From assembly GCF_032670585.1 (NCBI RefSeq), contig NZ_JAVQHL010000001.1, positions 744,001 to 808,000 on the forward strand: a stretch of 64,000 bases of DNA, read 5' to 3'. Each line of letters opens with the position of its first letter. Position 1 is the stretch's first letter. A model generated the notes under the pieces. The model made no database searches. It was not told the DNA's origin and worked only from the letters and a program-made list of their open reading frames with translations. The stretch is from Ostreiculturibacter nitratireducens. GTDB taxonomy: Bacteria > Pseudomonadota > Alphaproteobacteria > Rhodobacterales > Rhodobacteraceae. Shown here in pieces: positions 18,216 through 27,340 of the stretch. The translations under genes were made by a program, and so were the position numbers.

Positions 18216-19649
18216 TCACTCGGGTACGGTGAAGACCTGTCCCGGATAGATCAGATCGGGGTCGCGGATCTGGTCCTTGTTCGCCTCGTAGACGCGGACG
18301 TAGAGGAAGCCCGAGCCGTAGGTCTCCGTCGCGATCCCCCAGAGCGTGAACCCCGGCTGCACCGTAACCAGGGTGGCGCGCGTCGGCGACGCCGTTTCCC
18401 CGCCGGTCACGGCTGCCGCCGCGGTTTCGCCGGTTGCGGCGACAGCCCCGACAGGCTCCTCCGGCTTCGCCCCAACGGCGCCCGTGGCAACTTCCGCAGT
18501 CGTCGACTCTGTCGTGGGAGCCCCTTGGTCCGTCGTTGCGGCGCCGCTCGCGACTGCGGCGGAGTCGGGCGCCGGGGCGGGCGCCCCCGCAGGCGAGATC
18601 GCCGCGGCCGTCGCCACGATCACGTCCGGCGCCTCGCGCTTGAAGGGTGTTTCGAAGCGCGAGACGACCTTGCCCGCGTCATCGATCTGGTCGGCGCGCA
18701 GCGTGTAGATGCCGGCCCCAACGCCCGGCAGCGAAGATTCCCACGCTCCGCCCGTTCCGAGATCCACCGTATCCACGAGCAGGTTGTCGACATAAAGGCG
18801 CACGGCGCCAGCTTCCACACCGTCGGCGGCGCGGCCCGAAATCCGCACGGCACCCTCGGCGTCATAGGCGATCGTGTCGATGATGAGGTTCGCGGGCGCT
18901 TCTGCCGGAGCAAGAAGATGGACCCCCGAATCGTCGAGAACGAGGGCCGTGGGCGCAGAACCCGCCGAGGCCGCTGGTCCCGCGGCAATCTCTCCGGTTT
19001 CGACCGAGGCCGTCGCTTCGGGCGCGGCCGCGACTTCCGGCGCATCCGGCGCTTCTGCCGCTGCGACGGCCTCGGGACGCGGGGTGAGGATGACAGTCTG
19101 CCCCGAAGTGGTTTCGCCACCATCCGGCGAGACCGCGACCAGCGAAAGCACGCGCGGCCGGGCGCTCGGCTCAAGATCGAACAGGGCTGCGAAGGCGCCC
19201 CGCCCGTCCGCCTTGACGCGCGCCGCTTCGGCCATGTCGACGAGAACGCGGACCTCCGCCCCGGGTGCTGCCTTGCCCGCGACGAGGGTCGACCCGTCCG
19301 CCTCGGAACGCACGGTGTCAAATGTCGGGGCAGCCGGCATCGCCGCCGGTGCGGGTGCCGGTTCGGGCTGGGCCGGGGCCGCCGTCGTCTCGGGAACCGA
19401 GGCGGAGGTCTCCGGCTCAGCGACGGTTTCCGGAGCGGCCGCCGTCGGTTCGGGAGCTTCAACTGCCGGGGCGGTTGCGGTTTCCGTCGCCGGTTCCGTC
19501 GGCAAGGGAACGACAGACTCTTCCACGGGACGGCCGCCAAACACCAGCCACCAGACCACGACCGCGACAGCAAACAGCGCGCCCGCGCCCACGGCGAACT
19601 TTCCGGCGCCCAGTTTCGCCGCGCTCGGCGTCGTCTCTTCGCTCGACAT
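18216..19649 (-). CDS. LysM-domain membrane-anchored protein
   Basis: I use the ATG at 19649 (477 residues), which has GGGGGAAG upstream; the open frame continues to 19730 without support. A short cytoplasmic segment is followed by one membrane helix (residues 16-40), then about 110 residues of Ala/Pro/Glu/Thr-rich low complexity, Ig-like or beta-rich repeats (VRVLVDMAEAARVKADGRGAF and VRLYVDNLLVDTVDLGTGGAW), and a C-terminal LysM domain (TLWGIATETYGSGFLYVRVY ... IYPGQVFTVPE). LysM domains bind peptidoglycan, so a periplasmic cell-wall role is likely. It is divergent from the LOG-family gene. Confidence 0.8.
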   Translation of the reverse strand: MSSEETTPSAAKLGAGKFAVGAGALFAVAVVVWWLVFGGRPVEESVVPLPTEPATETATAPAVEAPEPTAAAPETVAEPETSASVPETTAAPAQPEPAPAPAAMPAAPTFDTVRSEADGSTLVAGKAAPGAEVRVLVDMAEAARVKADGRGAFAALFDLEPSARPRVLSLVAVSPDGGETTSGQTVILTPRPEAVAAAEAPDAPEVAAAPEATASVETGEIAAGPAASAGSAPTALVLDDSGVHLLAPAEAPANLIIDTIAYDAEGAVRISGRAADGVEAGAVRLYVDNLLVDTVDLGTGGAWESSLPGVGAGIYTLRADQIDDAGKVVSRFETPFKREAPDVIVATAAAISPAGAPAPAPDSAAVASGAATTDQGAPTTESTTAEVATGAVGAKPEEPVGAVAATGETAAAAVTGGETASPTRATLVTVQPGFTLWGIATETYGSGFLYVRVYEANKDQIRDPDLIYPGQVFTVPE

Positions 19650-19759
19650 ATTCTTCCCCCAGGGCGCGGCTCTTCGTCTTCCGGCGCGCCAGTTCCCATG
19701 CTTGAGCGACCATAGCAACGCCGTTATCACCGGTCAAAGAAACCCTGCGCGAGGTGGTC

Positions 19760-20317
19760 ATGACCGATAGCCCGAAATCCGTCTGCGTGTACTGCGGTTC
19801 GCGCCCCGGCCGCCGCCCCACCTACGCGTCCGACGCCGCCGCAACGGGCAGGATGCTCGCCGCGAACGGATGGCGGCTGGTCTACGGCGCCGGAGACGTC
19901 GGCCTCATGGGCGAGGTCGCACGCGCCACGCAGGCCGCGGGGGGCGCCACCATGGGCGTGATCCCCACCCATCTCCTCGCAAAGGAGGTCGGAAAGAGGG
20001 ACCTGTCCACCTTCGTCGTCACCGAGACGATGCACGAACGCAAGAAGGTCATGTTCATGAACTCGGACGCGGTCGTCGTCCTGCCCGGCGGCGCGGGCTC
20101 GCTCGACGAACTGTTCGAGGTCGTGACCTGGCGACAGCTCGGGCTGCACGCGAAGCCCATCCTGCTTTTGAACACGGAAGGTTACTGGGCGCCCCTGCTG
20201 GCCGCGTTCGATCAGATCGTGGCGGAGGGCTTCGCGGAACCGTCGCTTGCCGGGTTCCTGACCGCGGTGCCGGACGTCCCGACACTCGAGGCGAGCCTCC
20301 GCGCCGCTCTTTCCTGA
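19760..20317 (+). CDS. LOG-family protein (TIGR00730, Rossmann fold)
   Basis: This protein has 185 residues from the ATG at 19760, with GAGG five bases upstream. Family motifs are VCVYCGSRPGRRPTYA, the nucleotide-binding GAGDVGLMGEVARAT and PGGAGSLDELFEVVTWRQLG (the PGGxGTxxE motif with Ser in place of Thr). Many LOG proteins are cytokinin riboside 5'-monophosphate phosphoribohydrolases, which release free base from nucleoside monophosphates; the bacterial role here is unknown. The last 106 bases overlap the 3' end of the convergent rarD-like gene. Confidence 0.88.
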   Translation: MTDSPKSVCVYCGSRPGRRPTYASDAAATGRMLAANGWRLVYGAGDVGLMGEVARATQAAGGATMGVIPTHLLAKEVGKRDLSTFVVTETMHERKKVMFMNSDAVVVLPGGAGSLDELFEVVTWRQLGLHAKPILLLNTEGYWAPLLAAFDQIVAEGFAEPSLAGFLTAVPDVPTLEASLRAALS

Positions 20318-21189
20318 GAGAGACTCGACCAGGAATAAAGCGCCAGCGCCGCCCAGATGATCCCGAAGGCCGACCCATGCCAATTCGTGAAAGGCTCGGC
20401 GAAGACGAGCGTAGCGCAGCCGAACTGAAGCGTCGGGTTGATGTACTGGACAAGACCCACGGTCGCGAGCCGGACGCGCCTCGAGGCGTAGGAAAAGAGA
20501 ATGAGCGGCCCGGCCGTCAGAACGCCCGAGACCGCCAGCAGAAGGCTCGCGCGCAGGTCATGGCCGAAGAAAGCCCCGGGCCGCCCCTCGGCCCAGAGGC
20601 CCGAATGGATCCCGAAAAGCCAGACGGCGGCGGCGGGCACGAGCACCAATACCTCGGCCGTGACGGACAGCACGGGGCCGGCGGCCAGGCGCTTCTTGAA
20701 AAGGCCGTAAAGCCCGAAGGTGCCCGCGATCATCAGCGCGATCCACGGCGCCGCACCCAGACCCCACGTCAGGAGTGCCACGGCCAACGCGGCAAGCAGG
20801 ACTGCGAGCCCTTGCGCGGGGCGCAGCCTTTCCCCGAAGGCCGCGACGCCGATGACCACAGCGACGAGCGGGAAGATGTAATACCCGAGGCTCGCCTCCG
20901 TCGCCCGTCCGATCTGGATCGACAGGATGAACAGAAACCAGTTGGCTGAGATCATCATGGCCGCGAAGGCGGTGAGGACGAACGCCCTGCCCTTCAGGAC
21001 CGTGGGAAGCTGCGAAAGCCGTCCCTGGAAGGCAAGGACCGAACTGAAGATCAAAGCGGACCAGAGCGTGCGGTGGCTGAGGACTTCAAGCGGCGGAACG
21101 GCGGCGAGAAGCTTGTAGTAGAGCGGTGACAGGCCCCAAATCGTCGAGGCCGCGACCATCGCCCAGAGACCCTTCACCGGCTCCCGCAT
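20212..21189 (-). CDS. rarD: RarD/EamA-family permease
   Basis: This 325-residue protein, from the ATG at 21189, has about ten membrane helices in two EamA repeats. Family hallmarks include the N-terminal ASTIWGLSPLYYKLL, EVLSHRTLWS and ISANWFLFILSIQIGRATEASLGYYIFPL, and late in the protein VGLVQYINPTLQF. RarD proteins are drug/metabolite superfamily transporters with poorly known substrates. The tail after the last helix (about 30 residues, SQERAARRLASSVGTSG...) is hydrophilic and is encoded opposite the end of the LOG-family gene, so it may be a recent extension. Confidence 0.85.
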   Translation of the reverse strand: MREPVKGLWAMVAASTIWGLSPLYYKLLAAVPPLEVLSHRTLWSALIFSSVLAFQGRLSQLPTVLKGRAFVLTAFAAMMISANWFLFILSIQIGRATEASLGYYIFPLVAVVIGVAAFGERLRPAQGLAVLLAALAVALLTWGLGAAPWIALMIAGTFGLYGLFKKRLAAGPVLSVTAEVLVLVPAAAVWLFGIHSGLWAEGRPGAFFGHDLRASLLLAVSGVLTAGPLILFSYASRRVRLATVGLVQYINPTLQFGCATLVFAEPFTNWHGSAFGIIWAALALYSWSSLSQERAARRLASSVGTSGTAVRNPASDGSAKPSATI

Positions 21190-21210
21190 TTTCCAGCCCC
21201 TCAAACCCGA

Positions 21211-21271
21211 GCCGCCGCGGCCCGGGGACCGCGGCGGCGAGAGATGCAATGGCCGGGGCACCGCCCCGGCC
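21211..21271. terminator. Two GC-rich hairpins between sodB and rarD
   Basis: The 97 nt between the sodB stop and the rarD start (both minus strand) contain two perfect stems: GCCGCCGCGG/CCGCGGCGGC (21211-21220 with 21229-21238) and GGCCGGGGC/GCCCCGGCC with a three-base loop (21251-21259 with 21263-21271). Neither is followed by a U-tract, but their position directly after sodB suggests termination or mRNA 3'-end protection. Confidence 0.5.
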
Positions 21272-21286
21272 GCCGCCTCGTAAGCG

Positions 21287-21889
21287 TCAGAGACGCGACG
21301 CGACGTTTTCCCAGTTCACGAGCTTGTCGAGGAAGTTCGTAAGATAGGCCGGACGCTTGTTGCGGAAGTCGATGTAGTAGCTGTGCTCCCACACGTCGCA
21401 GCCCAGGAGCGCGGTCTGGCCGAAGCAGAGCGGGTTCACCCCGTTCTCGGTCTTCGTCACCTTGAGCGAACCGTCCTTGTCCTTGACGAGCCAGGCCCAG
21501 CCCGACCCGAATTGCCCGGCGCCGGCGGCGGCGAAGTCTTCCTTGAATTTCGCCACCGAACCAAAGGCTTCGGTCAGCGCCTTTTCGAGCTCGCCCGGCA
21601 TTTTCTTGTCTTCACCCGGCCCCATCATTTCCCAGAACTGGTTGTGGTTCCAGTGCTGCGAGGCGTTGTTGAAAATGCCGTTCTGGGCCACCGCGCCGGC
21701 CTGGTAGGTGCCGGTGATGATGTCTTCGAGCGACTTGCCCTCCCACTCGGTGCCGGCGATCAGCTTGTTGCCGTTGTCGACATAGGCCTTGTGGTGCAGG
21801 TCGTGGTGATACTCGAGGGTTTCCTTCGACATGCCCAGCGAGGCGAGAGCGTCATGGGCGTAGGGAAGGTCGGGAAGTGTGAAGGCCAT
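21287..21889 (-). CDS. sodB: Superoxide dismutase, iron type
   Basis: This 200-residue Fe/Mn superoxide dismutase dismutes superoxide to oxygen and hydrogen peroxide in the cytoplasm. Metal ligands are visible in the HHDLHHKAYVDNGN region, FNNASQHWNHNQFW and GCDVWEHSYYIDFRNKRP. A glutamine in the FNNASQHWNH motif is the position that distinguishes iron-type enzymes from manganese-type ones. AAAGGAA lies seven bases before the ATG. It lies downstream of the sarcosine oxidase operon, a hydrogen-peroxide and formaldehyde source, but a hairpin separates them, so it is probably a separate unit. Confidence 0.96.
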   Translation of the reverse strand: MAFTLPDLPYAHDALASLGMSKETLEYHHDLHHKAYVDNGNKLIAGTEWEGKSLEDIITGTYQAGAVAQNGIFNNASQHWNHNQFWEMMGPGEDKKMPGELEKALTEAFGSVAKFKEDFAAAGAGQFGSGWAWLVKDKDGSLKVTKTENGVNPLCFGQTALLGCDVWEHSYYIDFRNKRPAYLTNFLDKLVNWENVASRL

Positions 21890-21984
21890 AGGTCATTCCT
21901 TTCGCGCTAAGGAGAATGTCATGGGGCAATAAGAGCCCGACAGAGGGGAAGGTCAAGGCCCCGTGCCGGGGTCCGGACACAGTT

Positions 21985-22020
21985 GGGGCCTACCGCAGGG
22001 TTCATCCGGCGGCAGGCCCC
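21985..22020 (-). terminator. Hairpin after soxG
   Basis: GGGGCCT (21985-21991) pairs with AGGCCCC (22014-22020), with an additional inner CCGC/GCGG helix. It lies 24 nt past the soxG stop codon. No strong U-tract follows on the minus strand. It is probably the end of the sox operon. Confidence 0.5.
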
Positions 22021-22043
22021 TCATTTCGGAAAACGCGTTGCGT

Positions 22044-22604
22044 TCAGGCCGTGAAGATCTCGGAACCCGACCGCGCGGAGTGCTCGAGAAGCCCCATGAC
22101 GTAGCCCGCCACCGAGCGGAAGGAGACCAGCGTGAACTCCTCGGGTCCCGACCGCCAGAGAGCGGCGGCGACCTGCGCGGCGCGGGTGCGGCGAAGCTCG
22201 CCCTCGGCAAGCGAGGGGAAGTCCACCGGGCAAAGCTTCATCAGCACCTCGGCCGCCTTCTCGCCGCGGATGCGGATCGTCACGCGGGCGTCGGAGACGT
22301 CGGCGACGAGCGCATGTTCACCCGCGAGCGCGGCCTCGACCGAGGCGACGGTCGCCGCGGCTTCGGCGTAGGGCACGAGCAACAGCAACTCGTCCGGCGA
22401 CATCCAGCCCACGGCCTTGTCGCCCGCCATGACGATCCGGCGCGTCGCCGGAACGTCGCAGCCGGTGGCATCCTTCACGGCCTTTTTCAGCTTGGCCGAG
22501 GAAAGATCGCCGCGGAGCGTGATCATGCCCTGCAGGCCAGCTTCCGCGACCTCGGCGAAACCCTTGTGAACTTCCCCGTTCAGGGCGCTGACGGCGTTAG
22601 ACAT
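22044..22604 (-). CDS. soxG: Sarcosine oxidase gamma subunit
   Basis: This 186-residue small subunit belongs to heterotetrameric sarcosine oxidase. It shows the SoxG pattern, with AEAGLQGMITLRGDLSSAKLKKAV near the start, a central WMSPDELLLLVP and ending in RSVAGYVMGLLEHSA. The subunit has the fold of a GcvT-like domain without catalysis and supports assembly. It overlaps the 3' end of soxA by 8 nt and is the last gene of the operon before a hairpin. Confidence 0.93.
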   Translation of the reverse strand: MSNAVSALNGEVHKGFAEVAEAGLQGMITLRGDLSSAKLKKAVKDATGCDVPATRRIVMAGDKAVGWMSPDELLLLVPYAEAAATVASVEAALAGEHALVADVSDARVTIRIRGEKAAEVLMKLCPVDFPSLAEGELRRTRAAQVAAALWRSGPEEFTLVSFRSVAGYVMGLLEHSARSGSEIFTA

Positions 22605-25578
22605 TCTGCTTCTCCCCTTCCGGGTCGTAGAACACCGGGCTTACGATTCGGGCCTTGACCACCCGGCCGCCATCGGTCGGGAACTCGATCACTTCACCCA
22701 TGCGCTCCGGCCCGCGACGGACCAGACCCATGGCGATGCCCTTGTCGAGCGTCGGCGAGTGGTAGGTCGAGGTGACGCGGCCCTGCACGTTCCTCTGCCC
22801 GTTGGCGTTCGTCCCCGGCGCGACGGCATAAGCGCCGTCCGGAATGACCGAGCCGTCGAGCGTCTCGAGACCGACGAGTTGCCACCGCTCCGGATCGGCG
22901 AGGAACGAACGTTCCTGCGCGCGCTTGCCGAGGTAGTCGGGCTTCTTCTTCGAGATCGCCCAACCGAGCCCCAGATCCTGCGGGATCACGGTGCCGTCGG
23001 TTTCGTCGCCGATCATGATGAAGCCCTTCTCGGCCCGCATGATGTGCAGAGCCTCGGTGCCATAGGGCATCACGCCGAACTCCTGGCCGGCCTCCATCAG
23101 CTTCTCCCAGAAGGCGAGGCCTTCAGAGGCGGGGACGGCGATCTCGTAGGACAGTTCGCCCGAGAACGAGATCCGGAAGACCCGCGCGCGGAAGCCGCCC
23201 AGAGTGCCCTCGGCCCAGGTCATGAACGGCATGGCGTCCTTGGACACGTCCATGCCACCCAGCTTCTCCAGAAGCTTGCGGGCGTTCGGACCCACGACGG
23301 CCACCTGGGCGTACTGCTCGGTCAGGTTGGCGGTGTAGACTTTCCAGTCCCACCATTCGCACTGCAGCCAGTCTTCCATGTGGCCATGGATACGATCCGC
23401 GCCACCCGAGGTCGTGTGGCAGAGCCAGCTGTCTTCGGAAATGCGCACGACCACGCCGTCGTCGGTGAGGAAGCCGTTCTCCGTGCACATCAGGCCGTAG
23501 CGGCACTTGCCCACGGGAAGCGTCGACATGACGTTCGTGTAGAGCATGTCGAGGAACTTGCCCGCGTCAGGCCCCTTCACGAGGATCTTGCCGAGCGTCG
23601 AGGCATCCAGGAGGCCCAGCGAATTCCGGGTGTTCCGGACCTCGCGGCGGACCGCGTCCTCGACGCCCTCGCCCGAACGCATGAAGCAGTAGGGACGGCG
23701 CCACAGGCCAACCGGCTCCCAGTAGGCGCCATGGGCTTCGTGCCACTCATGCATCGGCGTGCGACGCAGGGGCTGGAAGATCTCGCCCCGAGCCTCGCCG
23801 GCGATAGAACCCATCGTGATCGGCGTGTACGGCGGACGGAAGGTCGTCGTGCCGGTCGCCGGGATCGGTCGATGCAGCGCATCAGAAAGAACGGCGAGGC
23901 CGTTGATGTTGCTGAGTTTCCCCTGATCCGTGGCCATGCCGAGCGTGGTGTAGCGCTTGGTATGCTCGACGCTTTCGTAGCCCTCGCGCGCGGCAAGCTG
24001 CACGTCGGACACTTTCACGTCGTTCTGGTAGTCGAGCCACATCTTCATGCGCAGAGCGTAGCCCGCCCCTTGCGGCATGATCCAGACCGGCAGGATCGAG
24101 CCTTCGGCCTCGGCCGCGGCGTTGGGCGCATCGCCGGTGCCGCCAGCGGCCTTGTGGGCGTCGGCGAGAACCTCGTCGGCGCGCAGTATGCCGTTGGCGG
24201 AGCCGACGGCGACGACCATGGCCTCGCCATCCGCACCGGTCGCTGGACGCGACGCGTCGGGACGGAACATGGCCTGCGCCTCGTCCCACAGAAGCTTGCC
24301 GCCACAGTGCGACCAGAGGTGCACGACCGGAGACCAGCCGCCCGACATCGCGACCGCGTCACAGGCGATCGTCTCGATCTCGGAACCTTCGCCCGCGTGA
24401 GCGCAGATGGAAACGCCGGTGACCCGGCGGCCGCCCTTGACCTTGGCGATGCCGCGGCCTTCCAGCACGCGGACGCCACGGGCGCGGACCGCATCGGCCA
24501 GCGGGCCCTTCACCTCGGGACGCGCATCGAGCACGGCGGGAACGACGAGGCCCACGTCGAGCAGGACGAGCGCAGTGCGGTAGGCGTCGTCGTTGTTGGT
24601 CACGATCACGGTGCGATCGCCGGGCGAGACGGCCCAGTTCACGACGTAGTCGCGCACGGCCGAGGCCAGCAGCACACCGGGGATGTCGTTGCCGGCGAAG
24701 GACAGCGGACGCTCGATCGCGCCGGTCGCGGTGATGATGCGACCCGCACGGATACGCCACAGCCGCTTCTTCGGCCGCCCGTCGCCAGGGGTGTGATCCG
24801 AGATCTTCTCTTCGGCAAGAAGATAGCCGTGGTCATAGAGGCCCGACGCCATGGTGCGGGTGCGGAGGGTGACATTCTCCATCGCGCCAAGGGCTTCGAT
24901 GGCCTTCTTCACCCAGGCTTCGGCGGCCTCTCCCTCGATCTCGACGCCGTCGACGACGGCGCGGCCACCCCAGTGGGCGGTCTGTTCGATGAGGACGACC
25001 CGTTGGCCCGCCTTCGCTGCCGCGAGCGCGGCCGTCAGGCCGGCGATACCACCGCCCACGACAACCGTGTCGGCGAAGGCATAGGTATGCTCGTAGCGAT
25101 CCTCGTCACGGTCCTTCGGCACACGGCCCAGACCCGCCGACTGGCGGATGAAGGGCTCGTAGACGTGCTTCCAGAAGCTCCGGGGGTACATGAACATCTT
25201 GTAGTAGAAGCCCGCCGGCAGGAAGCGCGCCAACTTCGCGTTGATGGCGCCCACGTCGAGTTCGAGCGTCGGCCAGTGGTTCTGGCTGCGCGTCACCGCG
25301 CCCTCGAAAAGCTCGGTCGTCGTCGCGCGCTGGTTCGGCTCGAACCGGCCGCCCTCACCGAGGCCGAGAACGCCGTTCGGCTCCTCGGCGCCGGAGGCGA
25401 CGACCCCGCGAGGACGGTGGTACTTGAAGGAACGGCCGATCATCATCTCGTCTTCGGCCAGAAGTGCCGACGCGAGCGTGTCGCCTTCATAGCCGCCCAG
25501 CTTGCGGCCGTTGAAGGTGAAGGACATCGGTTTGGCGCGGTCGATCAGACGGCCGCCGGTGGCAAGACGGGTGCTCAT
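22597..25578 (-). CDS. soxA: Sarcosine oxidase alpha subunit
   Basis: This protein has 993 residues starting at MSTRLATGGRLIDRAKP (25578). The open frame runs to 25875, but that part is a shadow of soxD. An N-terminal 2Fe-2S-ferredoxin-like domain is followed by an FAD/NAD-binding region (VVVGGGIAGLTAALAAAKAG near residue 170) and, from about residue 600, a GcvT-type aminomethyltransferase domain that passes the methyl-derived one-carbon unit to tetrahydrofolate, giving methylene-THF. The complex oxidises sarcosine to glycine. The gene overlaps soxD by 4 nt and soxG by 8 nt. Confidence 0.96.
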   Translation of the reverse strand: MSTRLATGGRLIDRAKPMSFTFNGRKLGGYEGDTLASALLAEDEMMIGRSFKYHRPRGVVASGAEEPNGVLGLGEGGRFEPNQRATTTELFEGAVTRSQNHWPTLELDVGAINAKLARFLPAGFYYKMFMYPRSFWKHVYEPFIRQSAGLGRVPKDRDEDRYEHTYAFADTVVVGGGIAGLTAALAAAKAGQRVVLIEQTAHWGGRAVVDGVEIEGEAAEAWVKKAIEALGAMENVTLRTRTMASGLYDHGYLLAEEKISDHTPGDGRPKKRLWRIRAGRIITATGAIERPLSFAGNDIPGVLLASAVRDYVVNWAVSPGDRTVIVTNNDDAYRTALVLLDVGLVVPAVLDARPEVKGPLADAVRARGVRVLEGRGIAKVKGGRRVTGVSICAHAGEGSEIETIACDAVAMSGGWSPVVHLWSHCGGKLLWDEAQAMFRPDASRPATGADGEAMVVAVGSANGILRADEVLADAHKAAGGTGDAPNAAAEAEGSILPVWIMPQGAGYALRMKMWLDYQNDVKVSDVQLAAREGYESVEHTKRYTTLGMATDQGKLSNINGLAVLSDALHRPIPATGTTTFRPPYTPITMGSIAGEARGEIFQPLRRTPMHEWHEAHGAYWEPVGLWRRPYCFMRSGEGVEDAVRREVRNTRNSLGLLDASTLGKILVKGPDAGKFLDMLYTNVMSTLPVGKCRYGLMCTENGFLTDDGVVVRISEDSWLCHTTSGGADRIHGHMEDWLQCEWWDWKVYTANLTEQYAQVAVVGPNARKLLEKLGGMDVSKDAMPFMTWAEGTLGGFRARVFRISFSGELSYEIAVPASEGLAFWEKLMEAGQEFGVMPYGTEALHIMRAEKGFIMIGDETDGTVIPQDLGLGWAISKKKPDYLGKRAQERSFLADPERWQLVGLETLDGSVIPDGAYAVAPGTNANGQRNVQGRVTSTYHSPTLDKGIAMGLVRRGPERMGEVIEFPTDGGRVVKARIVSPVFYDPEGEKQNV

Positions 25579-25898
25579 TTCCAGCCCTCCCAGGCGGGGC
25601 GCTTGGCCTTGATCTTCGCCTGCAGCTCCGCAGGCGGTTCGGTGGTCTGCGCGGGATAGGTGCCGAACACCTCCAGCGTCGCGGTGCAGCGGGCGGCCAG
25701 GAACCATTTCCCGCAGCCATAGGCATGGCGCCAGCGTTCGAAATGCACGCCCTTCGGGTTCTTCCGGGCGAACATGTAGCCTTCGAACTCCTCGTCGGTG
25801 GAGCCCGGGCCGAAGCGCTTCAGGTGCGCTTCGCCGCCGGGTGCGAGTTCGGTTTCCTCGGCGGCGACGCCGCAATAGGGGCAGGTGAGGGTCAGCAT
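25575..25898 (-). CDS. soxD: Sarcosine oxidase delta subunit
   Basis: This 107-residue protein is the small zinc-binding subunit. The N-terminal CPYCG pair (Cys6, Cys9) and the later HAYGCGKWF supply the zinc ligands. The KGVHFERWRHAYGCGKWF stretch is strongly conserved in SoxD. It joins the beta and alpha subunits in the heterotetramer. The gene lies 39 nt after soxB and its stop overlaps the soxA start (ATGA). Confidence 0.95.
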   Translation of the reverse strand: MLTLTCPYCGVAAEETELAPGGEAHLKRFGPGSTDEEFEGYMFARKNPKGVHFERWRHAYGCGKWFLAARCTATLEVFGTYPAQTTEPPAELQAKIKAKRPAWEGWK

Positions 25899-25937
25899 GT
25901 CATGCGCCTCTTTTCAGGGATGTCCGGGGGGCCACCA

Positions 25938-27185
25938 TCAGTGCGCCACCCCCGCGGCGACGCTTTCGTCGATGAAGCGGCCTTCGCGGAAACGGTTCAG
26001 GCCAAATTCGGCCGCCAGCGGTCCGGGTTCGCCCTTGGCGATCAGCTCCGCCATCGCCCAGCCCGAGCCGGGGATCGCCTTGAAGCCGCCGGTGCCCCAG
26101 CCGCAGTTGACGAAGATGTTGCCGACGGGCGTCTTCGACAGGATCGGCGAGCGGTCGCCGGTCATGTCCACGATGCCGCCCCACTGGCGCAGCATCTTCA
26201 GCCGCGAGATCATCGGGAAGGTCTCGATCAGGGCGCGGACAGTTTCCTCGACGTGGTGCCAGGAGCCCCGCTGGGTGTAGTTGTTGAACCCGTCGGTGCC
26301 GCCGCCGATCACCATCTCGCCCTTGTCGGACTGGCTCATGTAGCCGTGCACGGTGTTGGCCATCACGACGACGTCCATGCAGGGCTTGATCGGTTCCGAA
26401 ACCAGCGCCTGGAGGGCGAGGGATTCGATCGGAAGCCGGAAGCCCGCCATTTCGGCGAGGACCGACGAATGGCCGGCGACCACGATGCCGAGCTTGCCGC
26501 ACTCGATCGCGCCCTTGTTCGTCTCGATGCCGGTGACCTTGCCGCCGGTGGTGCGGATGCCGGTCACTTCGCACTGCTGGATGATGTCCATCCCCATGGC
26601 GGAGCAGGCACGCGCATAACCCCATGCAACGGCGTCGTGGCGCGCGGTGCCGCCACGCGCCTGGTAGAGCGCACCGAGAACCGGGTAGCGCGGGCCGTCG
26701 ATGTTGATGATCGGCACCAGCTCCTTCACGCGGGCGGGCTCGATCCACTCGGTCGACACGCCCTGAAGATTGTTGGCGTAGACCGTGCGACGGTAGCCCC
26801 GGACCTCGTGATGGGTCTGAGCGAGCATCAGGAGCCCGCGCGGCGAGAACATGATGTTGTAGTTCAGGTCCTGAGAGAGCGTCTCGTAGAGCGCACGAGC
26901 CTTTTCGTAGATCGCTGCCGACGGATCCTGGAGATAGTTGGACCGGATGATCGTGGTGTTGCGGCCGGTGTTGCCGCCGCCAAGCCAGCCCTTCTCGATC
27001 ACGGCGACATTCGTGATGCCGTGATTCTTGCCAAGGTAATAGGCGGTGGCGAGGCCGTGGCCCCCCGCACCGACGATCACGACGTCGTAGCGTTTCTTCG
27101 GCTCGGGCGAAGCCCAGGCCCGTTCCCAGCCCGTGTGGAAGCGCATGGCCTCGCGGGCAACGGCGAATACGGAATATCGTTTCAT
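25938..27185 (-). CDS. soxB: Sarcosine oxidase beta subunit
   Basis: This 415-residue flavoprotein carries out sarcosine oxidation. The FAD dinucleotide-binding motif VVIVGAGGHGLATAYYLGK is near residues 32-50. The histidine in RHDAVAWGYARAC (about residue 183) corresponds to the site of covalent FMN attachment in characterised heterotetrameric enzymes. The C-terminal NCGWGTGGFKAIPGSGWAMAE region is typical of SoxB. GAGG stands seven bases before the ATG. It is the first gene of soxBDAG; the 225 nt upstream are shared with the divergent ccmI. Confidence 0.96.
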   Translation of the reverse strand: MKRYSVFAVAREAMRFHTGWERAWASPEPKKRYDVVIVGAGGHGLATAYYLGKNHGITNVAVIEKGWLGGGNTGRNTTIIRSNYLQDPSAAIYEKARALYETLSQDLNYNIMFSPRGLLMLAQTHHEVRGYRRTVYANNLQGVSTEWIEPARVKELVPIINIDGPRYPVLGALYQARGGTARHDAVAWGYARACSAMGMDIIQQCEVTGIRTTGGKVTGIETNKGAIECGKLGIVVAGHSSVLAEMAGFRLPIESLALQALVSEPIKPCMDVVVMANTVHGYMSQSDKGEMVIGGGTDGFNNYTQRGSWHHVEETVRALIETFPMISRLKMLRQWGGIVDMTGDRSPILSKTPVGNIFVNCGWGTGGFKAIPGSGWAMAELIAKGEPGPLAAEFGLNRFREGRFIDESVAAGVAH

Positions 27186-27314
27186 GGGTCAGCCTCGAAT
27201 CCCGGGGACGCACGGGCGCCCCACCCGACGCGTTAAATGGCGCGGGAGCGGATTTTCGACAGGTGCGGCAGCGGCACTATCGGTCAAAATACGACATGGC
27301 CGCAGATCGGACTG

Positions 27315-27340
27315 CGACATCGTGGCCCCCGGCGATGTCG
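27315..27340. promoter_or_regulatory. Inverted repeat in the soxB-ccmI divergent region
   Basis: CGACATCG (27315-27322) and CGATGTCG (27333-27340) are exact inverted repeats 10 nt apart. A related CGACAT copy occurs shortly upstream at about 27292. It could be an operator for either divergent gene or an RNA hairpin in the ccmI leader. No regulator gene is adjacent. Confidence 0.35.

Noticed and set aside
22759..25659. 966-codon plus-strand open frame opposite soxA
   Set aside because: SoxA is unmistakable on the minus strand; the antisense frame is Arg/Gly/His-rich, lacks any domain and is a GC-bias shadow.
25579..25875. N-terminal extension of soxA
   Set aside because: It is a shadow of soxD; SoxA starts at MSTRLATGGRLIDR with a 4-nt overlap to soxD.
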